Part shown: positions 31,838 through 39,371 of the stretch, one piece after another | Position numbering within the stretch: position 1 is the stretch's first letter | How the letters are laid out: each line of letters starts with the position of its first letter | NCBI GenBank assembly: GCA_903857865.1 | Contig: CAIOGO010000018.1 | Span: forward strand, 1 to 64,000 | Direction of reading: 5' to 3' | Source: an uncultured bacterium | GTDB taxonomy: Bacteria > Bipolaricaulota > Bipolaricaulia > UBA7950 > UBA9294 | Length of the DNA: 64,000 bases | Position numbers and translations under genes: made by a program | Notes under the pieces: generated by a model | Databases searched by the model: none | What the model saw: the letters and a program-made list of their open reading frames with translations, nothing else | Told to the model about the DNA's origin: nothing

Positions 31838-33163
31838 CTACCCCTCGTAGGATCGGATCACGTCGTACAGAACGTCGGCGCCGAACCCTACGGCCTCGAC
31901 CGGAATGCGCTCATCCGCAGCGTGGATCGTCGAGAAGAACGAGACATCCGGAGGCAGATTCATCGGCGTATAGCCGTACGTCTGGACTCCGAGCCTGGCG
32001 AAGTGCCGTCCGTCGCTGCTGGCCGGAAGAAGGTACGGGACCGGCACGGCATCGGGAACCCGCTCCCGGAGAAGACGTCCGAGCAGATCGACGAGCTGGA
32101 GGTCAGGCTCGGAAGAGCGCCCTTCCTCGGCGACGACGTGAGCCTCGCCGTCGCCGCGCAGGATGGGGCGCAGCTCATCGAGGAGATCGGCCGTCGTGTA
32201 CCCGGGCAGGAGCCGCGCGTCGAGAGCGATGTGGACTTCGCTCGGGATGACGTTCAAACGCTCCCCACCGCGAACGATCGTTGCGTTCACGGTGTTTCGG
32301 AAGAGAGGCTCGAAGGTGCGTCCGGCCTCGCCGAGCGCGTCCAGCACGCGATCGGTGAACGCGCGGTGGAGAAGACGGCGCACGACGACCCGACCTGCGA
32401 ATGGCAGGCGGGTGGCCATCGTCTCGATCATCTGCCGCGTCACCGAGGTTATGTGCACGGGGAGGCGATGCGTCTCGAGACGTGCGAGGATCTTGCCGAG
32501 CTTCGCCATGGCGCCGCCCCGCAGAGGGCGTGCGCCGTGACCGGCCGGCCCGCGGATGACCACGTCGACGGCGACGGGCAGCTTCTCCGCCACCTGGATC
32601 ATGTAGAACGTGCGGCCAAGGATCCGCAGGGGAAACCCGCCGAACTCGCCGATCGCGTATCGGACGCCACGAAAGAGATCCGGACGCTCGTCGACCAGGA
32701 AACGGGCGCCGCAGTCTCCGCCCGACTCTTCGTCCACAACCAGGGCAAGAACGAGGTCGCCGGCCGGGGTGACGCCGCCGTTTGCGGCGCGCAGGAAGGC
32801 GCTCACCATCATGGCCACGCCGCCCTTCATATCGAGCGCGCCGCGCCCCCACACGTAGCCGTCGGCGATCGCGCCGGCGAACGGCGGCACGCTCCACGTC
32901 TGATCCGCGGCGGAAACGACATCCACGTGGCCGCAGAAGAGAAGAGCCGGCGCTCGGCCGCGCCCGGGCAGTCGTGCGATCAGATTCGGCCGGCCGGGGA
33001 TCTTCTCGGCTCGTTCGGTGACGAGACCAGCTTCCCTCAAGAGACCGTCGAGGAAGTCGATGCACGGGCCTTCACTGCCCGGAGGGTTTGACGTGTCGAA
33101 GCGAAGGAGCTCCTGAAGCAGTTCAACCGGGCACTCACCCGTGGACAGCTTCGCCTGGGTCAC
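31838..33163 (-). CDS. M20-family metallopeptidase (ArgE/DapE/carboxypeptidase type)
   Basis: 441 residues from a GTG preceded by GGGGAGG. Metal and catalytic motifs are FCGHVDVV (about 75), WGRGALDMKGGVAMMVSA (about 104), VVDEESGGDCGARFLVDE (about 140), a dimerisation domain with GPAGHGARPLRG, and NVIPSEVHIALDARLLPG (about 300). It hydrolyses an N-acyl amino acid or small peptide with two zinc ions. The GTGA start overlaps the end of the DUF486 gene, so the pair is one transcript. Confidence 0.9.
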   Translation of the reverse strand: MTQAKLSTGECPVELLQELLRFDTSNPPGSEGPCIDFLDGLLREAGLVTERAEKIPGRPNLIARLPGRGRAPALLFCGHVDVVSAADQTWSVPPFAGAIADGYVWGRGALDMKGGVAMMVSAFLRAANGGVTPAGDLVLALVVDEESGGDCGARFLVDERPDLFRGVRYAIGEFGGFPLRILGRTFYMIQVAEKLPVAVDVVIRGPAGHGARPLRGGAMAKLGKILARLETHRLPVHITSVTRQMIETMATRLPFAGRVVVRRLLHRAFTDRVLDALGEAGRTFEPLFRNTVNATIVRGGERLNVIPSEVHIALDARLLPGYTTADLLDELRPILRGDGEAHVVAEEGRSSEPDLQLVDLLGRLLRERVPDAVPVPYLLPASSDGRHFARLGVQTYGYTPMNLPPDVSFFSTIHAADERIPVEAVGFGADVLYDVIRSYEG

Positions 33164-33546
33164 GAGTCCTCCCCTGGGCACGCCGCGCACCCCGTCATCC
33201 TACACCCACCTTGCCTTTGCCACTTCTTGAACAGGAAGAACGCGGCCGCGATGAGAAACGCGAACCCGACCAGATAGTTCCACCGAAGGGGCTCCTTCAG
33301 GTATGTGACGGAGAACCCGGCGAAGACGACGAGCGAGATGACCTCTTGGATCGTCTTCAACTGGGCTGCTGAAAACTGTCCGTGGCCGAAGCGGTTTGCG
33401 GGCACTTGGAAGCAGTACTCGACGAACGCGATGCCCCAACTGACGAGGATGGCGATCCAGAGCGGCGAGGTTTTGAAACGCAGATGGCCGTACCACGCGA
33501 CGGTCATGAACACGTTGGAGACGAGGAGAAGGAGGATCGTTCGCAT
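33160..33546 (-). CDS. DUF486 (DMT-fold) small membrane protein
   Basis: 128 residues with four membrane helices. MRTILLLLVSNVFMTVAWYG, then HLRFKTSPLWIAILVSWGIA and FVEYCFQVPANRFGHGQFSA are the typical DUF486 sequence, followed by QLKTIQEVISLVVFAGFSVT. The family is related to small multidrug-resistance-like transporters; no substrate is established. The extra C-terminal KKWQRQGGCRMTGCAACPG adds a Cys cluster (three Cys) not usual for the family. Its stop overlaps the M20 GTG. Confidence 0.85.
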   Translation of the reverse strand: MRTILLLLVSNVFMTVAWYGHLRFKTSPLWIAILVSWGIAFVEYCFQVPANRFGHGQFSAAQLKTIQEVISLVVFAGFSVTYLKEPLRWNYLVGFAFLIAAAFFLFKKWQRQGGCRMTGCAACPGEDS

Positions 33547-33579
33547 GCTGTCTGAGGACACACCGGCGGGCACGGCCCG

Positions 33580-33619
33580 CGCTACAAAACAGCGCGGGGG
33601 GCGTGACCGCCCCCCGCGC
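33580..33619 (-). terminator. Rho-independent terminator after the CGCG peptide gene
   Basis: A perfect 12-bp stem, GCGCGGGGGGCG (33592-33603) with CGCCCCCCGCGC (33608-33619), has a 4-base loop. Read on the minus strand it is followed by TGTTTTGT, so it ends transcripts of the short gene at 33632-33706. Confidence 0.85.
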
Positions 33620-33631
33620 ATCCCCTAGATG

Positions 33632-33706
33632 CTACTTCTTGTCCGAAGGCTTGCTTGGCTTCTTTACTGGTGCTGCAGGAGTCTTCTTACCGCATCCACA
33701 ACCCAT
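33632..33706 (-). CDS. Very small Cys-rich basic peptide
   Basis: 24 residues, MGCGCGKKTPAAPVKKPSKP then SDKK. The ATG at 33706 is preceded by AAGGGGGC at an 8-base distance, and the stop is 13 bases before a perfect terminator hairpin, so it looks like an authentic one-gene unit. In-frame ATG codons upstream (33727, 33772) would lengthen it. The CxC pair near the N terminus could bind metal or be lipid-modified; the basic Pro-rich tail may bind nucleic acid or membrane. I know no family. No neighbour is co-transcribed. Confidence 0.55.
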   Translation of the reverse strand: MGCGCGKKTPAAPVKKPSKPSDKK

Positions 33707-34055
33707 GGAGTACGCCCCCTTCATCGGCGACGGATCGCCGACACCGACGAGGATAGCTCGATTGCCGTCCATGTCAAGGCTGGCGGCGGTGCGGGGAGGG
33801 TGTCCAGGGCTCCGATCGCGCCCACTTCTCTCCGCCAGCTGCATCGCGTTGCAGAAGGGCGAGAGCTTCTCTGACCAGCTTGGGGGTGTTGGCGAGCGTG
33901 TGGGTCTCGGACAGGTGAGTCCTCTTCCAGTCCAGGTGATCGTCGCCGGCCGCCATCACCCGATGCAACGCCAGCGCCTCAGCGTCGGCGAACGGCATGC
34001 GTCAGTGTTCGAGCAAACACTGCCCGGCGAGCGCGTTCGTCTCGCGCAACGAAAA
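33707..34055. other. Intergenic stretch without a convincing gene
   Basis: About 350 bases. On the minus strand 33774-33998 is open for 74 codons and contains HLDWKRTHLSETHTLANTPK, then LVREALALLQRDA, which looks protein-like. It has no Shine-Dalgarno site and no family I recognise. No promoter-like pair was seen. Confidence 0.3.
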
Positions 34056-34084
34056 GAGGCCCGCGTCCGAGGACGCGGGGCCTC
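34056..34084 (-). terminator. Terminator downstream of the MacB-like operon
   Basis: GAGGCCCGCGTCC (34056-34068) pairs with GGACGCGGGGCCTC (34071-34084) with one bulged base; on the minus strand the stem is followed by TTTTCGTTG. It lies about 155 bases after the permease stop codon and probably ends the three-gene ABC operon. Confidence 0.7.
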
Positions 34085-34128
34085 CGGAGGGAAGAGTCTC
34101 CCGGAGTTTCAGCTACTCCGCAGCCCAG

Positions 34129-34251
34129 CGCCGTCAGCTGCGGAGCCCGTCACTCCGCAGCCCCCGCCGTCAAGCCGCCGAGCGGAATCCTCCTGCTGAC
34201 ATCACTCGGCGGCCCTACGCCGTCAGCTGCGGAGCCCGTCACTCCGCAGCC
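34129..34251. repeat. Direct repeat (89-base period) of a stop-codon hairpin
   Basis: The 34-base sequence at 34129-34162 recurs at 34218-34251. Each copy contains the perfect stem CTGCGGAG...CTCCGCAG with a 7-base loop. The second copy includes the last codons and TGA of the permease gene, with the TGA in the loop. A third, partial copy lies at about 34110-34125. The duplication therefore copied the end of the gene into its own 3' flank. Confidence 0.75.
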
Positions 34252-35666
34252 AGCGCCTCCACCGGATTGAGGCGGGACGCGCGCCAGGCGGGCCACGCCC
34301 CCGAAAGGGCGCCGATGACGAACGAGGCGACGAGCACGCCGACGATCAGCGTGGTTCCGAAGACCGGTTGGAACGAGCCGACGCCGAGCGCTGGTCCGAG
34401 CAGGCGCGTGCCGAAGAAGCTCAGCAGTCCGCCGAGCACGAGCCCGAGCACGCCGCCGATCAAGCCCATCAGGCCGGAGTCGACCAGGAAGAGGGCCATG
34501 ACCTGGCCGTCCCGCGCGCCGACCGCTTTGAGGATCCCGATCTCGCGCGTCCTCTCAAGCACCGATGTATACATCGTATTCATGAGTCCGATTCCGCCGA
34601 CAACCAGCGCGACTGCGGCAATGCTGGCGAGCACTGTCTCGATCATCCCCAACGTCCCCTGGATGTTTGCCGCGATCTGCTGGACCGACACGGGTGTGGC
34701 TAGCACGCCCTGCGCGGTGAGCTCCGCCGAGATGCTTGTCATCACCTGATCGACCTTCGCGCCGGTGGCCATGCGGACGATGGTGAACGAACTGCCCGCT
34801 TGTGAGATCCAAAGCGAGACGGCTCGCTCCCGCAGGACAAACAGTGAGTCGTCGGTATTCGTCATGCCACGCGCGAGGAGCGAGGCGCCCGTGCCGACGC
34901 CCCCAACCGTACCTGCGCCTGCCCTTGCCGTTCCGTTTCGTCTCCTGCCGGTCGCCGCGGAGGACTCTGCGGATACGGACCTCGACGAGGCGAGGATGCC
35001 GATGACGGCGAACTCGCTGCCGTCGATCGTGATCACGTCTCCGATGCCGATTCCGAGAGTCCGAGCGCTCCGTGCACCTATGACAACCTCGTTCTCCGTC
35101 GTGTTCGTGAACGTGGTTCCGTTCGCGATGGTGAACCCCCCGAGGATGGACGGGAACGCGGCAAGGAAGCTCAACGATGGTGTCGTGACGCGCAAGAATC
35201 CACTCGCCGAGGGACCTTCGACGCTAGCCACGCGGGTCCCCAGATTCCCCGCGTCAACAAGGCCAGTCACCGCCTTCAGAAGAGCCTGAGTATCCACAGC
35301 CGCCGCGGTTACGGTTGCTGCCGGTCCCGAGGACGGCGAAGTCGGGACTGACGCTGTGCCGATCTGATCCGGAGAGAATGTCCTCCCCGAAGGCGGCGCT
35401 GCCGACGTCGTCGCGCTTTGGCCAGCGAAGCCGGGACCACCCATCGTAGCGCTGGCCTGACCAAGGCCCGTGTTCGGCGTGATCACGATGATGTCGTAGC
35501 CGATGTCCTTGAACTGCTGGAGAACGGCCTGCTCAACTCCCGTCCCGATGGAAAGGAGCGACACCACCGCGGTGACTCCGATCAAGACGCCGAGGATCGT
35601 CAACCACGAGCGTGTCCTGCGGCTGCGGATGTTGTTGATGGCGAGCTTGACGAGATGGAGTGTCAT
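34239..35666 (-). CDS. MacB-type ABC transporter permease
   Basis: 475 residues. A first helix (TRSWLTILGVLIGVTAVVSL) leads to a large extracytoplasmic domain with Gly/Ser/Thr-rich insertions (about 60-330), then three helices with VGGIGLMNTMYTSVLERTRE (then IGILKAVGARDG), the FtsX-type signature, and the end LNPVEALAAE. Such permeases work mechanically with periplasmic adaptors to move lipoproteins, peptides or toxins across the envelope. No adaptor is encoded nearby. Its ATG overlaps the ATPase stop by 4 bases. Confidence 0.9.
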   Translation of the reverse strand: MTLHLVKLAINNIRSRRTRSWLTILGVLIGVTAVVSLLSIGTGVEQAVLQQFKDIGYDIIVITPNTGLGQASATMGGPGFAGQSATTSAAPPSGRTFSPDQIGTASVPTSPSSGPAATVTAAAVDTQALLKAVTGLVDAGNLGTRVASVEGPSASGFLRVTTPSLSFLAAFPSILGGFTIANGTTFTNTTENEVVIGARSARTLGIGIGDVITIDGSEFAVIGILASSRSVSAESSAATGRRRNGTARAGAGTVGGVGTGASLLARGMTNTDDSLFVLRERAVSLWISQAGSSFTIVRMATGAKVDQVMTSISAELTAQGVLATPVSVQQIAANIQGTLGMIETVLASIAAVALVVGGIGLMNTMYTSVLERTREIGILKAVGARDGQVMALFLVDSGLMGLIGGVLGLVLGGLLSFFGTRLLGPALGVGSFQPVFGTTLIVGVLVASFVIGALSGAWPAWRASRLNPVEALAAE

Positions 35667-36358
35667 ACGAGTCCCTCCTTCCCATGAGAGGTCGAGAAGG
35701 ACTCAACCTTCCCGTCCCGCAGGAGGACGAGTGTGTTGGCGCTCGCCGCGATCTCGGGGTTGTGCGTCACGACGACGACGGCTTTCCCTTTCTCCACGAG
35801 GCCTTTCAAGAGAAGGAGAATGCGCTGGCCTGTCCGGGTGTCGAGGTTGCCCGTCGGCTCGTCGGCGAGGATCAGCTTCGGATCGTTGATGAGAGCTCGC
35901 GCGATGGCCACCCGCTGCTGCTCTCCGCCCGACAGCTTCGACGGGCGGTGGTGCATCCGATCGCGGAGTTCGACGGCGTCGAGAGCATCGAGCGCTCTCT
36001 TGCGCGCCTCGGCCGCCGGCTTGTTCTGCAACAGGAGCGGGATCTCGACGTTGCGCAGCGCGGTGAGGTTGGGGATCAGGTTGAACTTCTGGAACACGAA
36101 CCCCACCGACTGCGCGCGGAAGTCGGCTCGCCCGCGCGACGAGAGCGCCCCCAGATCCGTTCCGTTGTAGTTGACGCGTCCGTGGGTCGGCGTGTCGAGA
36201 CACCCGGCGAGATGGAGGAGCGTCGATTTCCCCGAACCCGAGGGGCCCATGATCACGGCGAGTCGCCGCTCGGGGAGCTCGAACGTCACCCCCTGCAGGG
36301 CCTCAACTCGCGTCTCTCCCATCAGGTACGTCTTGTAGACATCGTGAAACGTGATCAT
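35663..36358 (-). CDS. MacB/LolD-type ABC transporter ATPase
   Basis: 231 residues. Walker A is [15 protein letters not shown] (about 38), the Q-loop is [15 protein letters not shown] (about 86), the signature is [16 protein letters not shown] (about 140), and Walker B is [17 protein letters not shown] (about 160). The N-terminal [20 protein letters not shown] is typical of the LolD/MacB group. It drives the overlapping permease. Confidence 0.95.
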   Translation of the reverse strand: MITFHDVYKTYLMGETRVEALQGVTFELPERRLAVIMGPSGSGKSTLLHLAGCLDTPTHGRVNYNGTDLGALSSRGRADFRAQSVGFVFQKFNLIPNLTALRNVEIPLLLQNKPAAEARKRALDALDAVELRDRMHHRPSKLSGGEQQRVAIARALINDPKLILADEPTGNLDTRTGQRILLLLKGLVEKGKAVVVVTHNPEIAASANTLVLLRDGKVESFSTSHGKEGLV

Positions 36359-36366
36359 GGCCCTCC

Positions 36367-37056
36367 CTACGGCCTACGAACGTACTCCGTCAACTTGACC
36401 AAGCTGAACGTCAAGAGCGGCTGATCGGCCGCGGAGCTGTAGCGGAACTCCATCATCGCCGGGAAGGGCAAGAGCGCGCGGATTGTAAGATCCACGGCAA
36501 AGGCCAACTGGATCTCGACGTTCGTGTAGTCGGCGTGCGTGTAGGTTCCGTACACGACCTGAACCCCCGCGATCATGCCCACGGCTCCGGCCTGGAAACG
36601 GCCGCCGTCCGGCAGGATGTAGTTCTTGCCCGGCTCGATGACGCTCGATGAGATGTTGGACAGCGGCGACAGGTCGATCGTGCCGCTCGTGTTCTCCGCT
36701 ACATGGATTCCAAGTCGCATCATCGGGATGCCGTAGAAGTCTGTGCGAACCATGGCGAGCGGCAACGTCTCGCTGCTCGTCGAGACGACCGTGTACGTCC
36801 CGTCGGCGACCGGCGTGATCTCGGTCGTCGTCGTCGAGGTCCGGTTCGCGCCCTCGCGCGAGACGGTGTACGTGTACTTCAGGTACCCACCGGGATAGGG
36901 GCCTCCGCCGAACAGACTCACGCTCGCCGGCCGAGCATTCGCGTTCGCCGGGGCCGTGGTATTCGCCCCATCCGTCTGCGCCAAGCCGACGACGCCAAGG
37001 GCAAGAACCGACAGCAAGACCACGCTGGCCATGGGGTGCCGCACACTCTTCTTCAT
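36367..37056 (-). CDS. Exported protein, first gene of the MacB-like operon
   Basis: 229 residues with a signal peptide (ASVVLLSVLALGVVGLAQ). The mature part is beta-rich and Thr-rich, e.g. YLKYTYTVSREGANRTSTTT, YGIPMMRLGIHVAENTSGTI and LLTFSLVKLTEYVRRP at the end. I recognise no domain. It lies 8 bases before the ATPase gene, so it is probably the extracytoplasmic partner or cargo of that transporter, in the place where MacA-type adaptors usually lie, but it has no adaptor hairpin. Confidence 0.65.
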   Translation of the reverse strand: MKKSVRHPMASVVLLSVLALGVVGLAQTDGANTTAPANANARPASVSLFGGGPYPGGYLKYTYTVSREGANRTSTTTTEITPVADGTYTVVSTSSETLPLAMVRTDFYGIPMMRLGIHVAENTSGTIDLSPLSNISSSVIEPGKNYILPDGGRFQAGAVGMIAGVQVVYGTYTHADYTNVEIQLAFAVDLTIRALLPFPAMMEFRYSSAADQPLLTFSLVKLTEYVRRP

Positions 37057-37189
37057 TCCGCAACCTCCATGCTGATGCTATGGAAACGACGATAGTCGGC
37101 GGCCGTGAGGCCAGTCGAGCACCCGTGTGGCAGTCTTGTGTTCACGGGTTCTGGATTGAGAATGATTCCACAAGCGCGCGTCGTCCGTG

Positions 37190-37430
37190 AATCCTGTAGC
37201 GTCGCACGCGTTCGGTCCTAACGAGAGAACGCGCCGCACCACTGCGTGCGACGTTCACGTGTCCGCGTTGACGTGCGACGTTGGCGTATCGGAATTGTCG
37301 TCGGAGACAATGACGTCGGAGGCAAGCTCCGACGCTACAGCGGAAAGGTTGAACCGCCGCAAGCCCTAGCTCCCGGCACCAACGAGACGCCTGGAGGCAA
37401 GCTCCGACGCTACAGCGGAAAGGTGAAATC
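37190..37430. repeat. Cluster of three dispersed-repeat units sharing TGTAGCGTCG
   Basis: Plus-strand TGTAGCGTCGCACGCGTTCG (from about 37196) continues TCCTAACGAGAGAACG and recurs almost identically at 62705. Two minus-strand units, GAGGCAAGCTCCGACGCTAC followed by AGCGGAAAGG on the plus strand (about 37319 and 37397), share the reverse complement of the same core (TGTAGCGTCG). The 440 bases 37057-37494 contain no gene, only these units and a CTTGGCGCGCTTTGCG motif that also occurs near 42530 and 62680. Confidence 0.7.
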
Positions 37431-37494
37431 GACGCGAGCCCCTTGTCTTCTCTTGGCGCGCTTTGCGTGATGCGGTCGATCGGCAACTGCGCGG

Positions 37495-38142
37495 CTACTT
37501 GCCGTCCACCGGGATCGGTGGGTAGACGGGGCCACCGCCGCACTCCGCGGCGAACGACTGCACGAACGCAACCGCCGAGGCGATGGTTCCTACGCTATCT
37601 GGAGCTTCCGCCACGAACCGGACACGTTCCCCCGGATCGATCGACTGGATGTCGACCAGTGCCTCGGCAACGCGCACGCCGTCTTGGTCGTAGAACTTCA
37701 CCTTGATCGACGCGGAGTAAAGGAATAGGTCGCTCAGATTGGCGAGCTCTCCCACCGCGCGGGCTGGATACCCGGCGCTGAAGGTGACGTTGCGGACCTC
37801 GACGACCGTGTCAACGGCAACCGTTTGCTCGACCGTCGCCTTCATCCCGCGATCGTCGGTGATCGTCAGCGAGACGGTGTACGTGCCGGGTTCGAGGTAG
37901 CGGTGAGTTGTCCAGCCGTAGTAGTCGTCGACCTGATTCCCGTCGCCGTAGTTCCACTCGAAGAAGACGAGCCCGTGGCCGACGGCGCTCTGCGACGTCG
38001 AAGAGAACTGGACGTCGAGATCGCCCCTCGAGCCGTCGGGACACGTCGTGAAACCGGCGATCGGCGGCAAGCACGGGCCGGAGCACCCTCCCACGAAGAC
38101 CAAGCCGAAGAACGCGAGCAAGAGAATGAGACGCTTTGTCAT
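37495..38142 (-). CDS. PKD-domain lipoprotein
   Basis: 215 residues. The signal LILLLAFFGLVFVGGCSG is a lipobox with Cys at about 20. Residues about 25-105 are a PKD-type Ig fold: FSSTSQSAVGHGLVFFEWNY, then GDGNQVDD and YLEPGTYTVSLTITDDRG. The C-terminal 100 residues form a second beta domain (VRNVTFSAGYPARAVGELAN, SIKVKFYDQDGVRVAE). A surface or periplasmic binding role is likely; the ligand is unknown. GGGGGAGGG precedes the ATG. Monocistronic. Confidence 0.8.
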   Translation of the reverse strand: MTKRLILLLAFFGLVFVGGCSGPCLPPIAGFTTCPDGSRGDLDVQFSSTSQSAVGHGLVFFEWNYGDGNQVDDYYGWTTHRYLEPGTYTVSLTITDDRGMKATVEQTVAVDTVVEVRNVTFSAGYPARAVGELANLSDLFLYSASIKVKFYDQDGVRVAEALVDIQSIDPGERVRFVAEAPDSVGTIASAVAFVQSFAAECGGGPVYPPIPVDGK

Positions 38143-38222
38143 AGAACCCTCCCCCACGCGAACCACTCTAGCGGGAACCCCACCGTAGCGCAATGCGCTC
38201 TGCGACCCAGTCGCCCGCCCTT

Positions 38223-39020
38223 TCAGAGGCGCTGGCGAACGGCCTCGTACAAGAGGATCGCCGCGGCGGCGGAGACGTTGAGCGAATCGTTTCTCCCGAG
38301 CATCGGGATGCGGACGCGCAGGTCGGCATAGCTCGTCCACACGGTGGACAGTCCGGCGTCCTCGGCTCCGACCACGATGGCGAGGGATCCTGTCAGGTCG
38401 GCGGCCGTGTGCAGGAGTTCCGCGTCGGGCTCGGTCGTGACGATCCGGACGCCGTGTTCCTTGAGCCAACGCACGGCATCCCCCGATGAGGCCAGCACGA
38501 CGGGGAGATAGAAGACGGTCCCGATGCTCGCCCGAATGAGGTTCGGGTTCCCAAGATCGGTCGCCGGGTCGCAGACGATGACTGCGTCCACGCCGGCGCC
38601 GTCGGCCGTCCGCAGGAGAGCGCCGAGGTTGCCCGGCTTCTCCACCTTCTCGGCGACGAGAAGAAGAGCGTCCTTGGGGAGAACGAGGTCGTCGAGGCTC
38701 CGCGCAGCCATCGGGCCTACGGCGAGCAGCCCGTCCGGGTTCTCGCGGTACGACATCTTCTCGAACGTCTCGATGCTGCAACGGAAGACGCGAACTCCGC
38801 GCTTCTCGGCGTCAACTGCCAACGCGCGCGCAGCCTCGTCGGCCTGTTCGAGGCATACGTAGACTTCCTCGGGCGTCCACCCACTCTGGATTGCGCGGGC
38901 CACTTCGCGAGATCCTTCGACGACGGCGAGGCCGGACTCACGCCTCGCGGCGGCGTCGCGCAAAAGCCGGACGACCGCCTTGATGCGCGCGTTCTGGAGG
39001 CTGCGGATCTCGTCTTTCAT
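38223..39020 (-). CDS. TrmH/SpoU-family RNA 2'-O-ribose methyltransferase
   Basis: 265 residues. An N-terminal substrate-binding domain (SLQNARIKAVVRLLRDAAAR) precedes the knotted SPOUT domain. Motif 1 is VEKPGNLGALLRTADGAGVD (about 138), motif 2 is VVGAEDAGLS (about 220) and motif 3 is IPMLGRNDSLNVSAAAAILL (about 238). It methylates a ribose in tRNA or 23S rRNA using AdoMet. The exact target cannot be told. AAGGGA precedes the ATG. Confidence 0.9.
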   Translation of the reverse strand: MKDEIRSLQNARIKAVVRLLRDAAARRESGLAVVEGSREVARAIQSGWTPEEVYVCLEQADEAARALAVDAEKRGVRVFRCSIETFEKMSYRENPDGLLAVGPMAARSLDDLVLPKDALLLVAEKVEKPGNLGALLRTADGAGVDAVIVCDPATDLGNPNLIRASIGTVFYLPVVLASSGDAVRWLKEHGVRIVTTEPDAELLHTAADLTGSLAIVVGAEDAGLSTVWTSYADLRVRIPMLGRNDSLNVSAAAAILLYEAVRQRL

Positions 39021-39184
39021 GTCCCTTCTCGCAGAGTAGTCGAGCGATGCAGCGAACGCCAATCCGTGGCAAACCATCCTCCCACGTCTCTGCGACTTCC
39101 GCCTCTCCTCGGGCCGTGCCGCTCGCGGCCGGTGGCGCCCACTGACCCGTCTGGGGTAAGCTCCCGGGCGCGAAAGGAGACGTC

Positions 39185-39337
39185 ATGCACGAAGCGACCG
39201 TTGCGGGCGGCGAGTGGATCTCCATCTGGCTCTCGCCTATCGCCTACCTCGTCCTCGATGTCCTGTTCATCGCGCTTTTCTTCGTGGCGGCCGACCTCCT
39301 CTTGAAGGTCCTCCGTCGGGCGCGTCACCGCGGCTAG
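39185..39337 (+). CDS. Small single-helix membrane protein
   Basis: 50 residues, MHEATVAGGEWISIWLSPIA, then a hydrophobic helix (YLVLDVLFIALFFVAADLLL) and a basic end KVLRRARHRG. AAAGGAGA precedes the ATG by a good distance, and the stop is 35 bases before the convergent gene. The ribosome site, single helix and positive-inside tail support a real gene. Function unknown; no operon partner. Confidence 0.6.
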   Translation: MHEATVAGGEWISIWLSPIAYLVLDVLFIALFFVAADLLLKVLRRARHRG

Positions 39338-39371
39338 CCTCCTCGCTCCGCGGCTCCCTTCTCACCGTCCG

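Noticed and set aside
33774-33998. 74-codon minus-strand frame in the intergenic stretch
   Set aside because: No ribosome site, no recognisable family, and an upstream terminator; mentioned only as part of the gap.
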